From the NCBI GenBank assembly GCA_965662355.1, contig CBFIHP010000030.1, positions 1-50,173 of the forward strand: 50,173 nucleotides of DNA, in the 5' to 3' direction. Below, one piece after another: positions 8,038 through 18,200 of this stretch (position 1 is its first letter; each line of letters opens with the position of its first letter). The DNA comes from GCA-2683825 sp965662355 (lineage in GTDB: Bacteria; Planctomycetota; UBA1135; GCA-002686595). The position numbers and the translations under genes are program-made. The notes beneath the pieces were generated by a model. That model ran no database searches. It saw nothing but the letters and a program-made list of their open reading frames with translations, and was not told the DNA's origin.

Positions 8038-8853
8038 TCAGCGACGACGATTGAGACGCTTGTAGTAAGCGTCGATCCAATCGCGGTATTGGGCCGGAAG
8101 ATCGTCCCGCCCCTGGGTACGGAAGGTGTCTTGCACGCGTTGGGGTAGCTCGCCCCAGCGCCCTGATTCATCGGAACGCGGTTGCCGTTCGCCGCGCGAT
8201 TTGTTCTTGGGTTGCCCCTGCTTGTTCTCGCCCTTCTCGTTCGAGTTGTCGGCGCCCGAGGGCTTCTCGCCTTTTTGCTCGGGTTTCTTTCCTTCCTCTT
8301 CTTTCTCTTGCGGTTCCGGCTGGGCTCCCTGACCCTCCTTCTTTTGGTCGGGAGCTTCGGGCGTGTGCTCGCGCTGTTGCGGCCCCTTGTCGCGTTCGGA
8401 GTTCAGCGGACTCTCGGAGGTGGAGGGGTCCTTGGAGCCGGAGCCTGATGACTGCGATGCGTTCATCTGGCTTGCGACTTCCAGGATCCGATCGATGCCC
8501 TGAATGACACTCTTGCTCTGGTCCTGCGTCGAGCGCAAGAGCTTCACGAGCCCGGAGTCCTGGACACTCGAAGGCTTGCCGGTGGCTCCGGCTTCGTAGA
8601 GTTGATCGTCGATGTCGATGAGAGCGCGCTCGACCTCATGGAAGAGGTCGATGAGCTCTTGCATTTGGTCGTCACCGCCCATCATGTCGTCCATCTCGTC
8701 AAGGACGCTGGGCTTCTCTTGCTTGTCCTCTTCCTGCGCAGGCTTCGGCTTGTCTTGCTCTTGAGCTTCCTGGTTCGGGAAGCTGTACGTCGTGTTTCCG
8801 GTGGAAAGCGACGGTGCGAGGAGAAGCAGCAGAAAGGCGAGTGACTTCAACAT
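8038..8853 (-). CDS. Secreted, highly charged low-complexity protein
   Basis: 271 residues, function unknown. There is a signal peptide (MLKSLAFLLLLLAPSLSTGN), then a Glu/Lys/Gln-rich segment. A predicted helical core follows (DQMQELIDLFHEVERALIDI to IQGIDRILEVASQM, roughly 60-135). Next is a long disordered stretch rich in Glu, Lys, Pro, Gly and Gln (about 136-225). The compact C-terminus is WGELPQRVQDTF...LPAQYRDWIDAYYKRLN. That C-terminal pattern is the only part that looks conserved rather than compositional. The gene is 30 bp after the long coiled-coil gene and 2 bp before toroid 2, so it probably belongs to the same machine. The disordered linker suggests that it spans distance, for example in the periplasm. 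Confidence 0.82.
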   Translation of the reverse strand: MLKSLAFLLLLLAPSLSTGNTTYSFPNQEAQEQDKPKPAQEEDKQEKPSVLDEMDDMMGGDDQMQELIDLFHEVERALIDIDDQLYEAGATGKPSSVQDSGLVKLLRSTQDQSKSVIQGIDRILEVASQMNASQSSGSGSKDPSTSESPLNSERDKGPQQREHTPEAPDQKKEGQGAQPEPQEKEEEGKKPEQKGEKPSGADNSNEKGENKQGQPKNKSRGERQPRSDESGRWGELPQRVQDTFRTQGRDDLPAQYRDWIDAYYKRLNRRR

Positions 8854-8883
8854 GGTGAGATTCCCGGAGGGGTCGATGCGGAC

Positions 8884-11736
8884 TTACTCCTCATCGTCCT
8901 CGGGGGCAGGGATTCCTACACGTTCTCGCAATTGCTGAAACAGTTCGGTTATTTTTTCGTGCCTGCCTCCCAGGCGTGCGATGTCGTCCAGCAGGAAGGG
9001 GTCGTCTGCAGCGGAGTCTTCCAGGTCCGGGTACAGCGCCAGGAGCTGCTCGACGGAAAGCTGGTTGTCCTGTTCCATACGCCGCAAGAGCTTCAGCTCG
9101 GCCGAATCGGGGATGATCGCGGGGCGATTCTGTCCCTGTTGTTGTTGCTGTTGGCCGCTCTGATCCTGTTGGCGTCGCGATTGCTCACGCTTCAGGGCCT
9201 CTAGCAGCCACAGAAGAGCCTCTTCCACATCGCGCTGGAGACCCTGGGCACGTTCGCCGGTTTGATACTCACCCTCGTCGGAGATGTTGCGAGCGATTCG
9301 GCTCAGATCGGAGCTGGCGGTGCCCATCAATTCCCCTGCGACCATCGCACCCTCCTCCTTGATCGCCGCCGCGATTTCATCTGCCCGTGAAGCGAGGCTA
9401 TTGTGTTGTCGCGACAATCTACGCAAGCGTAGTTTCTGGGCCCGCGAAGGTGCGCGCTCCGGCTTGCGTTCCTTGTCGATCTCGCGCAGGGCAGACATGT
9501 TCTCGCGGTGTTCGATGATGATCTCCTGAACCTCCTCCGCGATGCGGAACAGCTGCTCTTCCTCGCGCAGTTTTTGATACTGCTCTTCCTCTTCCTCGAG
9601 CTGTTCCTGGGTTTGGCGTAGCTCCTGTTCGACCTCCTGTTCGCGTTCCTGGGCTTCCCCGAGGTCCCCTTCGCGCATTTCGCTACTGGCGCTCTGGGCG
9701 GCCTGATCCGCGCGGTCGAGGTTGGGGGTCGGGCGGGCGTTGTCGCGTTCGCGGATGCGCCGCGCGAGGTCGAGGAGCTGTTCGCGGATCTGTTCCTGCT
9801 TTTGGGCCAGTTCCTCGGCGCGGTCTCGGTCCTCTTGCGATTGCGGCTCGACACCCTCGTTCGCTTCCTGTGAGGCGCGGCGAAGGGCTTGCATTGCCTG
9901 ACGTTGGGACTGGGCGGCCGAAGCTGAGCGCCCTTCCTTCAGCTCTTCGGAAGCGCGTTCCATGGCCTCCGAAGCTTCCTGCATCGCTTCCTCGACAGCT
10001 TCCTGTGCCTTGGGAGTCATCGATCCCTGGGCGGCCTGAGAGCGTGCGTTGTCTGTCTGCTTCTTCAGCTCTTCCTGGCGTTGGGCCAGGGCCTCGGACT
10101 GCGCCTTGTTCTGCTGGTTCGACTGGCCGCGCGAATCTTCGAGGGCCGTGCGGGCTGTCTCGAGTTCCTCGAGGGCCTCTGCGGCTTTCTCGGCCGCTTG
10201 TTCGGTCTTCTGGCCACGTGCGGCCGCGCTGGATTCTCGCATGGCCTCGGCGGCGCGCTCCAGGGCGCCCTTGGCGCTCTCCCCGGCTTCCGTCTCCGAC
10301 TGGGGGAGGGTTTCGAGGTTGCGCTTGAGGCGTTCCGAACGCTCGGCACCCTCCGCCTGGGATCCGGACAGAGCCTCGCCCAGGAACGACAGGTCTTCGC
10401 GCATTTGCTCGAGGGCGCTGGAGGCCTTGCTGGTGGCGTGGGAGGCTTCTGTCTGACGCTCGGGGGCCTCGGCGGCCTCTTGCGCACGCTCGAGCATCTC
10501 CTCGATTTCGGCTGCTGATTCCGCCGCGCCGCTCTCGGGATTTTCGGACAGCTCCGACAGGGCCTCCTTGGCCTTGTCGCGTGCGCCGGAGGCGGGCTTG
10601 GATGCTTGCGCAGCGGATTGCTTCAAGGCGTCGGCCTGCTCGCGCAAGGCCTCTGCGAGTTCTCGGGGGGAGGTCGCTTGGCCCTGTTCCTGAGAATCTT
10701 GAGCCTTCTGGGCATCCTGGGCGGCCTGCTTCAAGGCCTCCGACGCCTTCTTTGCTGCTTCGTCCGCAGACACCTTGCTATGACGCTCGGCACGCTCAGC
10801 ATCGCCAGCCAGGTCCTCGGCGATCGCTTCCAGTGCATCGGGATTGGAATCGAGTTCGACGGCTGCTTTTTCGAGTTCCTTGGCGGCTTCTCGAAGCCTT
10901 GCCGCCTGGGCTTCCGCGCGCATCGCCTTCGAGAGTTCCGAAGAGGCACGCTCGAGGGTGGCGGCTTCCTCCGGTTTCCAGCGGCGGATGACATCGACGT
11001 CCATCTCCTGGTCGCGGATCAAGCGTGCGAGTTCTTTCTCGAGCTGCTCGAGGCTCAGCGTACCTGCTTCGCGGCCAAGGGATTCTGTTTGTTCCAAGAG
11101 GTCACGCTCTTGGCGATAGAGCTCCTCGAGGGATTCCTCCAGTGACTTTTGCGTCTCGTTGGAGGAATCCTCACGCAGCTGTTCGGTCTCCTTGCGCAGC
11201 TCGGATTCCTGATCGGCCAGCTCGCCGAGCTCTTTCTGCATCTGACGCAGCTCGGCGATGTTGTCCTTGAGGGATTCGAGGTTCTTCCTGTCGAGCAAGA
11301 TCGAGAGCAGTCGATCCAATTCGTCGACGAGCTCACGTTGGCGTTCGAGGGACTGCATGACCTGACCGTCCTTCAGAGCCGTGCTGGCCTGCTCCATGCG
11401 CTCTTCCATCGTCATGGGCGAGCCATCGTCCGCATTGGCCCGCTCGTCCAGCATCGACAGCGCATCGCGCAGGAGTTCGGCCGTGCGCGTGCGTCCCTCG
11501 GCCTCGATGCGACCGAGAAGCACCTCCATGGTATTTCGCAAGCGATCCAGCTGGCGCAACAGCATCGACTGTTCCTCGCCGATGGCAGCCAGCTCACGAT
11601 TGTTGATCGTGTCGTCTGCCTGATAGGGGCGGGGAGCGGCGAAGGTGATGCCGAGGGCGAAGGGACCCATCTGGAGCAGCACGAGGAGTCCAAGAATACC
11701 GCGTAGGGGGCGGGGGAACGGACGACGGATACTCAT
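8884..11736 (-). CDS. Long secreted coiled-coil protein of the MoxR operon
   Basis: About 950 residues. ATG 11736 starts a signal sequence (LRGILGLLVLLQMGPFALGITFAA). Nearly all the rest is heptad-like helix rich in Glu, Ala, Gln, Arg and Ser (about 50-800), with repetitive EALKQAAQ/ASEAMERASEEL-type units. A Gln-rich stretch (QQDQSGQQQQQQGQ) separates it from a C-terminal domain (PAIIPDSAELKLLRRMEQDN to LLDDIARLGGRHEKITELFQQL). The protein should form a long rod outside the cytoplasmic membrane. The enzymatic role is unknown and none is suggested by motifs. It follows the DUF4175-like gene by 4 bp. DUF4175-like proteins elsewhere carry similar coiled-coil extensions in one polypeptide, so the pair may be a split version. 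Confidence 0.85.
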   Translation of the reverse strand: MSIRRPFPRPLRGILGLLVLLQMGPFALGITFAAPRPYQADDTINNRELAAIGEEQSMLLRQLDRLRNTMEVLLGRIEAEGRTRTAELLRDALSMLDERANADDGSPMTMEERMEQASTALKDGQVMQSLERQRELVDELDRLLSILLDRKNLESLKDNIAELRQMQKELGELADQESELRKETEQLREDSSNETQKSLEESLEELYRQERDLLEQTESLGREAGTLSLEQLEKELARLIRDQEMDVDVIRRWKPEEAATLERASSELSKAMRAEAQAARLREAAKELEKAAVELDSNPDALEAIAEDLAGDAERAERHSKVSADEAAKKASEALKQAAQDAQKAQDSQEQGQATSPRELAEALREQADALKQSAAQASKPASGARDKAKEALSELSENPESGAAESAAEIEEMLERAQEAAEAPERQTEASHATSKASSALEQMREDLSFLGEALSGSQAEGAERSERLKRNLETLPQSETEAGESAKGALERAAEAMRESSAAARGQKTEQAAEKAAEALEELETARTALEDSRGQSNQQNKAQSEALAQRQEELKKQTDNARSQAAQGSMTPKAQEAVEEAMQEASEAMERASEELKEGRSASAAQSQRQAMQALRRASQEANEGVEPQSQEDRDRAEELAQKQEQIREQLLDLARRIRERDNARPTPNLDRADQAAQSASSEMREGDLGEAQEREQEVEQELRQTQEQLEEEEEQYQKLREEEQLFRIAEEVQEIIIEHRENMSALREIDKERKPERAPSRAQKLRLRRLSRQHNSLASRADEIAAAIKEEGAMVAGELMGTASSDLSRIARNISDEGEYQTGERAQGLQRDVEEALLWLLEALKREQSRRQQDQSGQQQQQQGQNRPAIIPDSAELKLLRRMEQDNQLSVEQLLALYPDLEDSAADDPFLLDDIARLGGRHEKITELFQQLRERVGIPAPEDDEE

Positions 11737-11740
11737 GGTG

Positions 11741-14110
11741 CTATTTCTCCGACATGAATTGCTGCGTGCGTTCACGCAGCGCCTTCTGACGATTCCGAAT
11801 ATCGCGGGTCAGGGCGAGGATGTTCTGGAAGTTGTCCCACTCGGCCAGCTTGTCGAGCAGGTCTTCGAGGCGCTCGAGGGCACGGGTCTGGATGTCCGAG
11901 GCTTCCATCAAAGCCGTCTGTACGGCGGCCGGATCGAGGGCCCGTTCCGCGATACCGAGGCGTTCGACCGCTTGGGTCTGGAAGTCTTCGGAGATCTCCA
12001 GGGCGATGGACACCAGTTCGACCAGGTTGGCGGCGAAGCCGGCGGGACCTAGCGATCCACTGTCCGAGGCCTTGGCCAACTCGCGCCAAGGGCCGGCGAG
12101 GAAGCGCACGTCGGTCTGGGTCTGGGTGCGTGCGTGATAGAACTCGAGCAGGGCGACTGCCTTTTCGTCGAGGCGCGCGTAGAGGATATCCTCCGCGACG
12201 GCGGCCAGGTCGTACGAGAGTGATTGGGCTTCGCCGGCCACGCGCCGTTGACCAGAAAGGGCGGAGGCCAGGACGAGACTGTCTCCCGATTCCATGGTCT
12301 CGTCGCCTTCCAGCGAATCGAGCAACTCCTCGACCCGGGCGCGCTTTTCCGTTTGGAGGTCGGAGAGACGAATCGCGTCGAGTCGCGCCTGGGCCAGGCG
12401 ATCCTGCATGCGACGGAGCAGCTCCTCGGGTGTCACGACCCGGGCCCGAATGGGCAGCGCATAACCGACACCCGCATCGGGCTGGCGGTTATCACGTGCA
12501 TTGATATCGAAGACGTAGCGCTGATCAGCGACCACGGGGATCTCTTCGGTGCCGAGATCGTCGACCTCGATGCGCACGTTGGCCAAAGCGCGATGGCGTC
12601 GCAATTCCATGCGCCTGCCTTCCCTGGCAGGTACGGCGATGGCATCGATGCGTTTGAGAGCGAGCTGTCCACTCGCGACGGGGTCGAGCTCGTGGCCGGG
12701 CTGGAACGGGCGGACGCTCCAGGCCATGTCCAGGATGCCGAAGTCGTCCTCCACGCGGGCGCGCAAGGGGATCGCGCCGCCGCGCACGACTTCGAATTCG
12801 GTCCGCGACGGAGCGAGGATCTGAATCTCAGGTACCCGATCCTCGAGCATCCGTACCCGGAACAGCCCCGGGTCGGGATTGGTCAATCCGGAATCATCCG
12901 TCAGTTCGATGCGATAGCCGAACGACTCATCGACAATCGTCTCGAAGAAGTAGGCAGTGCGGGGGCTCGTGTCCAGAGCTTCGGCCTCCCCGGATTCGGC
13001 CGGACCGTCGGGAAACGGAGCTTCGATCAGTTCGATCGTGCGATCGGAGGGCAGAAGACGAACGACGCCGAAGGCCGTGTCCGGTGACGGCAGGACGTGG
13101 ATGCGAACGGTGGATCCGGCGAGGGCCTCGACGTCGCGGTCGAACACGATGCGCGGCTCGAGTTCCGAATAGGTGGGAGGTTGGATCTGGATCGCCAAGC
13201 CCTCGACGTCGGGAGGCTGGAGGACCTCGATTTCGATGCGCGGCTTCCTGTCGCGATCATCGCCACCGCTGACGCGGAAGACGGTCGTTTCCTGACAGCT
13301 GGGCAGGATCGTGCGAAATATGTTGCTGCTCGAGGGGCTGAGCACGCGGTCGCGGCCGCCTTCGAAATGCAGTGTGATCTCGTTCGGTGTAACTCCGAGC
13401 GCTTGCACCAGGATCGGAATGTCCGTGCCCCGCGCGACGCGCACGTGCAGGTCCTCCACGGTGCTCTCGATGACGGCGCTTTTGAGTCCGGGCAACTCGA
13501 TCTCGAGTTGAGTGCGTTGCGGCCAGGCCGTGTCACGTCCCAGGAGGCGTTGAACGAAGATCCCAGCGTAGAGCGGGTTCATGGCAGCGAGCACGATCAA
13601 GCCCGTGGTACCGCCCACCCCGAGCAAGAAACGCGCACGGGGTGTCTCGCGATCGATCACGTCCGTGACCGTGATCTCCTGGATGCGACTCTCGGCTTCG
13701 GCCACGACCATGCGCCGCAGCTCCGGGTCGCCGTCCGCTGTGTCGAGCGTGTCTGACTTGCGCTGGAACTGGACCGCGCTGATCAGGAGCTCGCGCAACT
13801 CGGGATGGGCACGCTCCAGCAGGAGGGCCAATCCGATACGTCCAGGAATACCGCGCCACGGCCGGATGAGATCGCGATAGGCGAAGAGCATCACGACCCC
13901 GAGGAGCACGACTCCGTGGAAGATGCGGATCGCGTACGGGACTCGCAGTCCCCAGTCGGCGAGGAACGCGAATGCCAGCCAGAGAACGGCCGCCCCCAGG
14001 ACTGTCCCCGACCCATAGAGAACCAGTTGACGAACGATGCGCGCCCGGAGCGATCTCAAGAGCGCTTCGAGCTGCGGGCTGGCTTCCAGCTTCGGATCGA
14101 CGTTCGACAT
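11741..14110 (-). CDS. DUF4175-like membrane protein
   Basis: 789 residues. Two N-terminal transmembrane helices (about 28-50 and 62-78) are followed by a conserved-looking patch, IGLALLLERAHPELRELLISAVQF (90-114), and a third helix (about 160-182). A long extracytoplasmic part follows, built of beta-rich segments (PPTYSELEPRIVFDRDVEALAGSTVRI; PEIQILAPSRTEFEVVRGGAIPLRARVEDDFGI) and a helical C-terminus. This layout matches DUF4175-type proteins, whose function is not known. The immunoglobulin-like segments and the interaction with the coiled-coil neighbour are inference. ATG 14110 lies 27 bp after the toroid 1 stop, and the TAG is 4 bp before the coiled-coil gene. Confidence 0.83.
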   Translation of the reverse strand: MSNVDPKLEASPQLEALLRSLRARIVRQLVLYGSGTVLGAAVLWLAFAFLADWGLRVPYAIRIFHGVVLLGVVMLFAYRDLIRPWRGIPGRIGLALLLERAHPELRELLISAVQFQRKSDTLDTADGDPELRRMVVAEAESRIQEITVTDVIDRETPRARFLLGVGGTTGLIVLAAMNPLYAGIFVQRLLGRDTAWPQRTQLEIELPGLKSAVIESTVEDLHVRVARGTDIPILVQALGVTPNEITLHFEGGRDRVLSPSSSNIFRTILPSCQETTVFRVSGGDDRDRKPRIEIEVLQPPDVEGLAIQIQPPTYSELEPRIVFDRDVEALAGSTVRIHVLPSPDTAFGVVRLLPSDRTIELIEAPFPDGPAESGEAEALDTSPRTAYFFETIVDESFGYRIELTDDSGLTNPDPGLFRVRMLEDRVPEIQILAPSRTEFEVVRGGAIPLRARVEDDFGILDMAWSVRPFQPGHELDPVASGQLALKRIDAIAVPAREGRRMELRRHRALANVRIEVDDLGTEEIPVVADQRYVFDINARDNRQPDAGVGYALPIRARVVTPEELLRRMQDRLAQARLDAIRLSDLQTEKRARVEELLDSLEGDETMESGDSLVLASALSGQRRVAGEAQSLSYDLAAVAEDILYARLDEKAVALLEFYHARTQTQTDVRFLAGPWRELAKASDSGSLGPAGFAANLVELVSIALEISEDFQTQAVERLGIAERALDPAAVQTALMEASDIQTRALERLEDLLDKLAEWDNFQNILALTRDIRNRQKALRERTQQFMSEK

Positions 14111-14136
14111 ACGGGTTTCAGTCCACGGTGCGGGGA

Positions 14137-15273
14137 TCAGCGTTGGAAGATCGGCAGGTAGCGATAGGGGATCTCGAGGATCAGTACCGCCATGGCTGTG
14201 CCGAAGCCCTTGCCGGGTCCGACCCGGTTCGGCCAGGAGCCGTCCCCATTTTGCATTCCCAGGAGCTCCGAGCGAACGGATTCGAAGTAGGGCTCCCAGT
14301 AATTGATCTGATAGGAGGTTCCAGCCGTGTACATGGCCTGTACACCGTAGTAGTGGCCGTACCAGAAGAAGTAGTGTCCATCGTTGCGCCCGTAGTGGCT
14401 ATTGAAGGACACCTGGTGCTTGCGCAGGTAGTCCAGGCCCCTGCGGATGGCATCGTCGGAGTAGATGCCTACACCGTGAAGTGCCGTCACCCCGGCGGCC
14501 GTCAGGGGGAACGAGGAGCGCGATCCGCGGCCTTTCTGATAGTGGAAGGCGCCAACCTCGTCCTGATACATGCTGGGGTGGAAGCTACGCCGGCTGTTTT
14601 CAGTGATGGCGGAGTCGACGACGTATTTCGCCGCGCGATCGACCGTCGACCGCGGCACCCGGATGCCGATGTTCCGCGCCGCTCTCAGGGCGAGCACCTG
14701 GCACACGACGATGGACATGTCCGATTCAGGGGCGAACGGGACGTATCGCCAGCCCCCCTCGGGATTCTGTGTGTCGACGATGAAGTCGACGGCCTTCTGG
14801 AGTTTCACCCGTACGTCCTGGCGGTGCGTCATCCCGAAGATCTCGGCCAGAAAGAGCGTCGCGAAGGCGTGGCTGTACATCCGCGTGCCCGCGTAGGTGA
14901 CGTAGCCGTCGTCCTGTGTGGCGTTCAGCACGAAATTCAGGGCCTTCTCGACGGTCTCACCATGCTTGCCGCGTCCGGGCAGGTGTCCGCCGGCGAGAAA
15001 GGCCATGCCGGCCAGGGCCGTGACCCCGACGTGTCCACCGTCGCTCGTCGTGCGGTAGTCGGCGTTCAGCTTGTAGCCGATCTTGGCGTGCCAGGAGCCA
15101 TTGGGCTCCTGATGCTCCGATAACCAATCGAGTCCGCGTTCGACCGCGGTCCGCTGGTCCGGTGTGACGATGATGGGCTGGGTGTCGTATCGCGTACCCG
15201 TTTCCTGTGCTGAAGCGGAGGCGCTAACAAAGAGGGTCGCGGTGGCGATCGTGAGGAGGGATCGGACCTTCAT
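14137..15273 (-). CDS. Secreted prenyltransferase/squalene-oxidase-repeat protein (toroid 1)
   Basis: 378 residues. The signal peptide is MKVRSLLTIATATLFVSASASA. The mature protein is an alpha/alpha toroid with clear QW motifs: QEPNGSW near 55, QNPEGGW near 170 and QNGDGSW near 345. No DxDD cyclase motif exists. It contains an aromatic-rich strip (GHYFFWYGHYYGVQAMY) and ends in YLPIFQR, shared with toroid 2 at 6875-8035. The function is probably binding or structural. The ATG at 15273 overlaps the TGA of the PQQ-TPR gene as ATGA, so translation is coupled. The open frame continues upstream to 16152, but that part is antisense-like junk inside the PQQ gene and has no signal. Confidence 0.88.
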   Translation of the reverse strand: MKVRSLLTIATATLFVSASASAQETGTRYDTQPIIVTPDQRTAVERGLDWLSEHQEPNGSWHAKIGYKLNADYRTTSDGGHVGVTALAGMAFLAGGHLPGRGKHGETVEKALNFVLNATQDDGYVTYAGTRMYSHAFATLFLAEIFGMTHRQDVRVKLQKAVDFIVDTQNPEGGWRYVPFAPESDMSIVVCQVLALRAARNIGIRVPRSTVDRAAKYVVDSAITENSRRSFHPSMYQDEVGAFHYQKGRGSRSSFPLTAAGVTALHGVGIYSDDAIRRGLDYLRKHQVSFNSHYGRNDGHYFFWYGHYYGVQAMYTAGTSYQINYWEPYFESVRSELLGMQNGDGSWPNRVGPGKGFGTAMAVLILEIPYRYLPIFQR

Positions 15274-18200
15274 CGGGATTTTTCCAGGGTCTCCATGCGC
15301 AAGCCGAGGGTTCTGCTGCCCTTGCCGATGACGAAGAGGGTTTCGCCGAGGCCCCGCAGCTCGAGTCGCTTGGCATAGTTGAATTGATCGTTGAGGTCGA
15401 GCGTGTCCAGTTTCTTGCCCGCGCGTTTGTCGAGGAATACGAGGCTCGTCTGCTTGCGTCCCAGACCGGTTCGGTTCTTGACCGAATAGGCGATCGCGAC
15501 GCAGTTCTCCGAGACAGCGGGCATGGGCATGATGTTGGTCCGGCTCTCCCTCTTCGAGAGGGGCAGAGTGAACTTCCACACCGCATTGAAGGGCAGATGG
15601 ATGGCACGAACGGGAATGCCATCCTTGGCCGGATCGGTCATGTAGACAAACAGGTAGGGTGCGGGCAGTTCGACGCGTTGCTCGCGATCGATGCCCATCG
15701 GCTCTTCGCCGGCACGGAGTCGTTCGACCGGTCGGATCGTTCCGAACTGTGTGTCGAGACGATAGACGGCGGCGCGCGAGGTTCCGCCGAGTTCCGCGGG
15801 CGTTGTGATGAGGTAGTCCTCGTCGTTGTGGGTCGCGATCGAATGGAACGTCTCGCCGTCGCTGAAGGAGATCGTCCAGCTCTTTTTCCCTGTGCGGAGG
15901 TCGTACGCACAGATCTCCGCAGGGGAGTGGCGCCCGAAGTCCGGCACGATGAGATTGCCGCTTGCAATCCAGCAGGCATCCTGCAGGCGGGCCTGCACGT
16001 TTCCGAGGTCGAGTTCGAGCAGGACCTGCCCGCGAATGGGATCGACGATGACTGCCCGTTCGTGCTTGGCGTGCTGGGGCTTGAGGAAGACCAGACGACC
16101 TTCGCCGGCGAGCGGTCCTTTCCAGTTGCTCTCTCCAAAAGAGAGCTGCCACAGGGGAACGCCAGCAATGGCGTCGAAGGCGGCGATGTTCGTGTCGGTC
16201 AGGTTGGCGACCACGATGCCCTGGTCGACGCTGATGTGCTCGACGCCGTCGGGTACATCCTGCTCCCAGAGCACGCGACCGTTCGCGCCGATGGCGCGCA
16301 CCTTCTTGAGATCGCCGAAGAAGATGCGTTGGCCCTTGATCGCGATGGCGCCGCGGTTGTGGATTGGGTCGGGGAGGAAATAGGACCAGGCTCGATGATC
16401 GGGCGCGTCCTTTGTGAAGGCGTCGATCTGCTTGCTGGCGTAGTAAATGTGCAGCTCGCTGTCCGCCCTGCCTTGCTCGTTCTTGTTCAGGCGACCGATG
16501 AACTCGTACGAGCCTTCGCTGGGTCGACCGGAAGAAACCAGGGGCGGCGTGAACTGGGGAGTATCGAAGGTCGGTGGTGGGGGAGGGGCGGGGAGCCGCA
16601 CCGCCAGTTGATTCAACGTGGCCGCGTTGTGCTCCTCGACGTCCGAGATCAACGTCGGGAAGTCCTCGGCCAGACGCTGAATGAGGGCTCCTTCGAACGC
16701 GTCGTTGCCTAGACGGCCGATCGCACGACCGAGGCGCAACAACATCGCGGCCTCGACGTTGGGGTCACCACCGGGGTTCGAGAGGGACGAAGCGACGATG
16801 CTGGCCACCGCGGTGGGATCGCTTCTGTCGAACGCCCAATCGAGGCGAGCGCGCAGCGCAGCCTGGGATGCCCGCGAATGGGGATAGAGTCGTCCGACCT
16901 CCTCCAGCAAATAGGGATCGTCTTCCGACATCGCCCGGCCCAACAGTTCGCGGGCGCGGGCCTCGAAGGGAGCGTAGGCCTGGGTTCCATCCGGTGCGAG
17001 GCGACGCATGCTGATCCGCTCACGAACGAGCAGGCCCAGGTCGACGGTATCCGCCAGCCTGAGGTCGCCGTAGATCGCCAGAGCGGTGTGCAGTTCATCC
17101 AGACACGCTTCCGTATCGTGCATCTCCAGCTGGATCTGGGCTCGGTTCAGTAGCGCCCAAAGACGCATGCTGATGCCGGCTTTCTGCCAGTCGGCGAGGA
17201 GGCTGGGCTTGATAGGGGAATCACCGATGAGCCACAAAGGAGGATTGCGACTGAACTCGGCATTCGGCAAAGGAAGCTCGCCACATCGTGTTTCGATGTC
17301 CGCCAGGAGCGCCAATCGATCCTCGTGGCGCTGCGAGAGTTGAAGCAGCCGGTCCTTTTGCAAGAGGGCGTCACGCACTGCCTCCAGGGAGGCGGCTAGC
17401 GGGATCGCTCGATCCAGCAGGCGCAGGGCCTGGGTGCGGTTTCCGCGTCGCGTGAGGACTTCGGCCTCGTCCCGCAAGACCCGGTGTAGCTCCTGATCGA
17501 TGCCCCGGGTCCTCCGTGCGTCGTGGGAGTTTCCGCGCGCTTCGCGATGCAAGGGTTCGAGCAACTCACGGGCCTCGCGTAGCGAATCAAGGGCACCGCT
17601 GAGCTCTTCGTCATCGAGGAACGAGCGGCCCCGGCGGGCATAGAGTTCCGCCGTGGCCAGCGTGATGTCCGCATCCCCCGGGTTCCTGGCGAGTTTGAGA
17701 CGCTGTCGTTCCAGCAGTGCATCCCAGTCGAAGAAGCCTAGCAGCCGGTCGTTGTTCAGTACGTACAGGACACCGTCGTGTGCAATGACGTTACCGAAGT
17801 CCGGCGTCGGCCAACTCCCCGAGTGCGTACCGAGTCGACGTCCGTCCGCGCGGTTGAGAACGATGCGTTCCTTGCGGCGGGGGATGACGACGGCATGGCT
17901 GGTCAATACGGGCCGGGCGGTCATCTCGAGATCGCCGCGTTCGGAAACCTTGTAGGTCCATTTCGATATGAAGGCCGTACGCGAATGTAGCCCCCCAGGC
18001 TTCTCGAGAGCCGAGACCTTCTGTCCACCCAGGTAGATCGTGTCTCGGTCGGCACCGAGTAGGATGTCGTGGGTGTAGTTGTCGGAGCTGCGATCCGCAC
18101 GCGCCAACGAGGAGGAATCGTAGGACCAGAGGACCCGTCCATCGTCGAGATGAAAGGCGGAGATCTCATGCGAGTCCGAAGGCGTCGAGACGACGAGATC

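Noticed and set aside
6875..15273. Hopanoid or carotenoid cyclase function for the toroid proteins
   Set aside because: Both are exported and lack DxDD. No other hopanoid or isoprenoid tailoring genes sit beside them.
14137..16152. Longer 671-residue version of toroid 1
   Set aside because: The extra N-terminal part lies inside the PQQ-TPR-PQQ gene and is Arg-rich. The internal ATG at 15273 gives a standard signal peptide and ATGA coupling.
15384..16712. 442-codon plus-strand frame inside the PQQ-TPR-PQQ gene
   Set aside because: Antisense shadow of a GC-rich gene; no domain features.
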